Below, piece after piece: positions 50,150 to 52,550 of a DNA stretch of 52,550 bases. The position numbers and the translations under genes were made by a program. Numbering within the stretch: position 1 is the first letter of the stretch; each line of letters starts with the position of its first letter. The stretch is taken from contig JAFWFV010000056.1 in NCBI GenBank assembly GCA_017515465.1, positions 1 through 52,550 on the forward strand, written 5' to 3'. This DNA is from Clostridiales bacterium. GTDB taxonomy: Bacteria > Bacillota > Clostridia > Saccharofermentanales > Saccharofermentanaceae. The notes below the pieces were generated by a model. The model made no database searches. It saw only the letters and a list, made by a program, of their open reading frames with translations, and had not been told where the DNA came from.

Positions 50150-51148
50150 ATGGCATTTATCGACGACATCAAGGCCCGTGCAAAGGCCGACAAGAAGACT
50201 ATCATCCTCCCTGAATCAATGGACAGAAGAACTTTCGAAGCTGCCGCAGAGATCCTGGCTGAGGACATCGCGAACCTGGTAATCATCGGAACAGATGCTG
50301 AGGTCAAGGCAAACAGCGAAGGCCTTGATATCTCCAAGGCAACTATCGTTGATCCTTTCACAAATGAGAAGACTGAGGAATACATCAACGGATTCTATGA
50401 ACTGCGTAAGGCAAAGGGCATGACACCCGAGCAGGCCAGGGAGACACTCCTCGGCGACTATATGTACTATGCCTGCATGATGGTCAAGATGGGCGACGGT
50501 GACGGTATCGTTTCCGGTGCATGCCACTCAACAGCAAATACACTTAGACCTTCACTGCAGATCATCAAGACAAAGCCCGGAACAAAGCTCGTTTCCGCAT
50601 TCTTCGTAATGGTAGTTCCCAACTGCGAGTTCGGTGAGGAAGGCACATTCGTATTCGGCGACTGCGGACTTAACCAGAACCCCACATCAGAGGAACTGGC
50701 TGCCATCGCAGGATCATCCGCAGAATCATTCGAGCTCCTCGTAGGCAAGAAGCCTCAGGTTGCGATGCTGTCTCATTCCTCAATGGGATCTGCAAAGCAC
50801 GATGACGTTACAAAGGTAGTAGAGGCAACAAAGATGGCCAAGGAGGAATATCCCCAGTTCGCCATCGACGGCGAGCTCCAGCTGGACGCTGCCATCGTTC
50901 CCTCCATCGGCGAGTCCAAGGCTCCCGGATCATCAGTTGCAGGCCATGCCAACGTATTGATCTTCCCTGACCTCGACGCAGGCAACATCGGCTACAAGCT
51001 CGTTCAGAGACTGGCAAAGGCAGAGGCATACGGACCTATGTGTCAGGGTATCGCAAAGCCCGTCAACGATCTGTCCAGAGGCTGCTCATACAAGGATATC
51101 GTAGGTGTTATCGCCATCACAGCAGTACAGGCTCAGGCACAGGGCTGA
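50150..51148 (+). CDS. pta: Phosphate acetyltransferase
   Basis: 332 residues, the normal size of the short Pta. Converts acetyl-CoA and phosphate to acetyl phosphate and CoA. Family marks: IILPESMDRRTFEAA, KGMTPEQARETLLGDYMYYACMMVKMGDGDGIVSGACHSTANTLRPSLQIIKTKPG, MLSHSSMGSAKHDD and the C-terminal LIFPDLDAGNIGYKLVQRLAKAEAYGPMCQGIAKPVNDLSRGCS. Codon choice is strongly biased. AGAGGC lies 9 bases before the ATG. ackA follows 21 bases downstream; together they turn acetyl-CoA (from PFOR) into acetate with ATP gain. Confidence 0.97.
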   Translation: MAFIDDIKARAKADKKTIILPESMDRRTFEAAAEILAEDIANLVIIGTDAEVKANSEGLDISKATIVDPFTNEKTEEYINGFYELRKAKGMTPEQARETLLGDYMYYACMMVKMGDGDGIVSGACHSTANTLRPSLQIIKTKPGTKLVSAFFVMVVPNCEFGEEGTFVFGDCGLNQNPTSEELAAIAGSSAESFELLVGKKPQVAMLSHSSMGSAKHDDVTKVVEATKMAKEEYPQFAIDGELQLDAAIVPSIGESKAPGSSVAGHANVLIFPDLDAGNIGYKLVQRLAKAEAYGPMCQGIAKPVNDLSRGCSYKDIVGVIAITAVQAQAQG

Positions 51149-51169
51149 TATAACGGAGGTAGAAACGAT

Positions 51170-52357
51170 ATGAATATTTTGGTAATCAACTGCGGAAGCT
51201 CTTCCTGCAAGTTCCAGCTCTTCGACATCGATAACGGCACAGTACTCGCCAAGGGTAACGCTGACCGTATCGGCATCGACGGCAAGCTCTCATACAAGAC
51301 GAGCAGCGCAGACCTGAACAAGGACGTATCACTGCCTGATCACAAGACAGCAGTCAAGCTCGTTCTCGCCCAGCTCACAGACCCTGAGACAGGCGTTATC
51401 TCTGATGTATCAGAGATCGCAGCAGTAGGACACCGCGTACTCCACGCAGGTAAGTACTACAGCGAGTCCGTTATCGTTAACGACGACGTTAAGCGCGTTA
51501 TCCGCGAGTGCTTCCCTCTGGGCCCTCTGCACAATCCTGCAAACCTCATCGGTATCGAGGCATGCGAGGCAGCTCTGCCTGCAGGCACTCCCCAGGTTGC
51601 AGTATTCGACACAGCTTTCCATCAGACAATGCCCCCCAAGGCATTCATGTATGCACTTCCTTACGAGTACTATGAGAAGTACTCCATCAGGAGATACGGC
51701 TTCCACGGCACATCCCACAGATATGTATCCAAGAGGGCTGCTGAGTTCCTCGGCATCGATACAAAGGGTCTCAAGATGATCACATGCCACCTGGGCAACG
51801 GCTCATCCTTTGCAGCAGTAAAGGACGGCAAGTGCGTTGATACATCTATGGGTCTGACACCTCTTGCAGGTATCTGCATGGGCACCAGGACAGGTGATAT
51901 CGATCCTGCCATCGTTCCTTTCATCATGCAGAAAGAGGGTTTGACTCCCGAAGAGATGGATACTCTCATGAACAAGAAGAGCGGCGTTCTCGGCATCTCC
52001 GGCGTAGGTTCCGATTTCCGCGATCTCGAGAAGGCATCCAATGAGGGCAACGAGAGAGCAAAGCTCGCTCTGGAGATGTTCGTATATCAGGGCCAGAAGA
52101 TCATCGGTTCTTATGCAGCTGCAATGGGCGGTGTTGATGTTATCGTCTTTACAGCAGGCATCGGTGAGAACACATGGAAGATCCGTGAGCAGATGATCGC
52201 TCCTCTGGAATTCATCGGCGCCAGGATCGATCCCGCAAAGAACGACGGCACCAGGACAGAGGCAGTCATCAGCGCAGACGATTCCAAGGTCAAGATCGTA
52301 GTCATCCCTACGAACGAAGAACTTGCGATCGCTCAGGAGACGCAGGCTCTCATCTGA
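51170..52357 (+). CDS. ackA: Acetate kinase
   Basis: 395 residues, the normal size. Transfers phosphate from acetyl phosphate to ADP. Starts MNILVINCGSSSCKFQLFD (ASKHA phosphate-1), then VGHRVLHAGKYYSES, FDTAFHQTMPPKAFMYALPYEYYEKYSIRRYGFHGTSHRYV, HLGNGSSFAAVKDGKCVDTSMGLTPLAG and VFTAGIGENTWKIRE. ACGGAGGT lies 9 bases before the ATG. Last gene of the pta-ackA operon; a terminator follows and an apparent intron begins right after that. Confidence 0.98.
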   Translation: MNILVINCGSSSCKFQLFDIDNGTVLAKGNADRIGIDGKLSYKTSSADLNKDVSLPDHKTAVKLVLAQLTDPETGVISDVSEIAAVGHRVLHAGKYYSESVIVNDDVKRVIRECFPLGPLHNPANLIGIEACEAALPAGTPQVAVFDTAFHQTMPPKAFMYALPYEYYEKYSIRRYGFHGTSHRYVSKRAAEFLGIDTKGLKMITCHLGNGSSFAAVKDGKCVDTSMGLTPLAGICMGTRTGDIDPAIVPFIMQKEGLTPEEMDTLMNKKSGVLGISGVGSDFRDLEKASNEGNERAKLALEMFVYQGQKIIGSYAAAMGGVDVIVFTAGIGENTWKIREQMIAPLEFIGARIDPAKNDGTRTEAVISADDSKVKIVVIPTNEELAIAQETQALI

Positions 52358-52379
52358 TAACGGGACATGAGCATTTCAG

Positions 52380-52414
52380 GTGGACACATCTTTATGGTGT
52401 GTCCACTTTTATTG
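52380..52414 (+). terminator. Intrinsic terminator of pta-ackA
   Basis: GTGGACACATC pairs with GGTGTGTCCAC (52380-52390 with 52396-52406, one wobble), loop TTTAT, then TTTTATTG. Confidence 0.9.
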
Positions 52415-52550
52415 TATGACGGGCATGTCCCGAACCTCGGGTGGAAGTCCCGAGGGGCGTAGTTGCCGACGAACCTTAAAGCAATTTGCAAGGTTTGTAT
52501 CGTGAGGTACAGGCGAGAAGAAGCAATAGCGAAACCGTGGCTCGACGGAC
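52414..52550 (+). mobile_element. 5' part of a probable group II intron (domain I), cut by window end
   Basis: No protein frame. The sequence follows the 5' region of bacterial group II introns: hairpin CCTCGGG-TGGAAG-TCCCGAGG (52435-52456), GACGAACC (52472-52479), CAAGG near 52490, a stem GTATCGTGAGGTAC (52498-52511), then GCGAGAAGAAGC and GCGAAACC. The 5' end is placed near GTATG at 52414 only by its closeness to the consensus GUGYG and to the ackA terminator. The encoded reverse transcriptase would lie beyond the window. Another structured mobile-element RNA is possible. Confidence 0.65.

Noticed and set aside
52414..52550. Transposon end or rRNA fragment at the window edge
   Set aside because: No terminal repeats and no match to conserved rRNA stretches; the order of hairpins and GACGAACC / CGTGAGG elements fits group II intron domain I better.
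1..52550. CRISPR array, prophage or plasmid region
   Set aside because: No regularly spaced direct repeats with spacers, no Cas, integrase, capsid or replication-initiator genes of plasmid type were seen.

Overview
The window looks like a chromosomal segment of an anaerobic low-to-mid GC Bacillota (class Clostridia). The evidence is fermentative enzymes (pyruvate:ferredoxin oxidoreductase, Pta/AckA), the DnaD/DnaC-type primosome pair, YfhO, YhgE, DUF6062 and TSCPD proteins typical of clostridia, strong AGGAGG ribosome binding sites, use of TTG/GTG starts, and a type IV pilus set without an outer-membrane secretin (a monoderm arrangement). The genus cannot be fixed from sequence alone. The window starts inside the oxidoreductase gene and ends inside an apparent group II intron.

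Layout. 1-6170: the end of the PFOR gene, then a tightly packed run dnaD-like, dnaC-like, acpS and an SH3/NlpC-like membrane protein. 6189-10622: rpmB with its own promoter and terminator, serS on the opposite strand, then a Nudix-like protein, a YigZ protein, HtrA and a 36-residue membrane peptide. 10649-13135 (minus): a PrsA/SurA-like membrane protein and a lipid kinase. 13219-19130: two overlapping YfhO-like genes and a DEDDh exonuclease.

19264-34533 is a type IV pilus locus. A large PilX-like prepilin stands first (19264). It is followed on the minus strand by a cluster of a DsrE/YedF-like protein, DUF6062, a P-loop/Gls24 fusion, YebC and prepilin peptidase. Then come pilB, pilT, pilC, pilM, pilN-like and pilO-like on the plus strand, and four prepilins, two of them very short. 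pilT carries a TAA stop exactly at the Walker A serine codon. Three prepilin promoters share a CAAATTTGAA-type motif.

34638-52550 is mostly housekeeping and envelope functions: tRNA-Gly(GCC), TSCPD and DUF362 proteins, a TetR regulator beside a 876-residue YhgE protein, a third YfhO with a GT2 glycosyltransferase, and small DUF2752/DUF4190/DUF4870 membrane proteins. An O-acetylhomoserine sulfhydrylase gene follows, preceded by an apparent Cys-codon leader-peptide attenuator. Then come an SPOUT methyltransferase, rpsT, tmcAL, an unknown anchored protein and the pta-ackA operon, whose promoter carries a perfect 16-bp palindrome. The last bases, just after the ackA terminator, resemble domain I of a group II intron.

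How it fits together: PFOR, Pta and AckA form the pyruvate to acetyl-CoA to acetate plus ATP route. The pilus genes give assembly ATPase, retraction ATPase (now broken), platform, alignment proteins, peptidase and subunits. The YfhO, GT2, YhgE, lipid kinase, HtrA and PrsA-like genes serve the cell envelope. No gene-free stretch exceeds 300 bases. I saw no CRISPR array, transposase gene or prophage.
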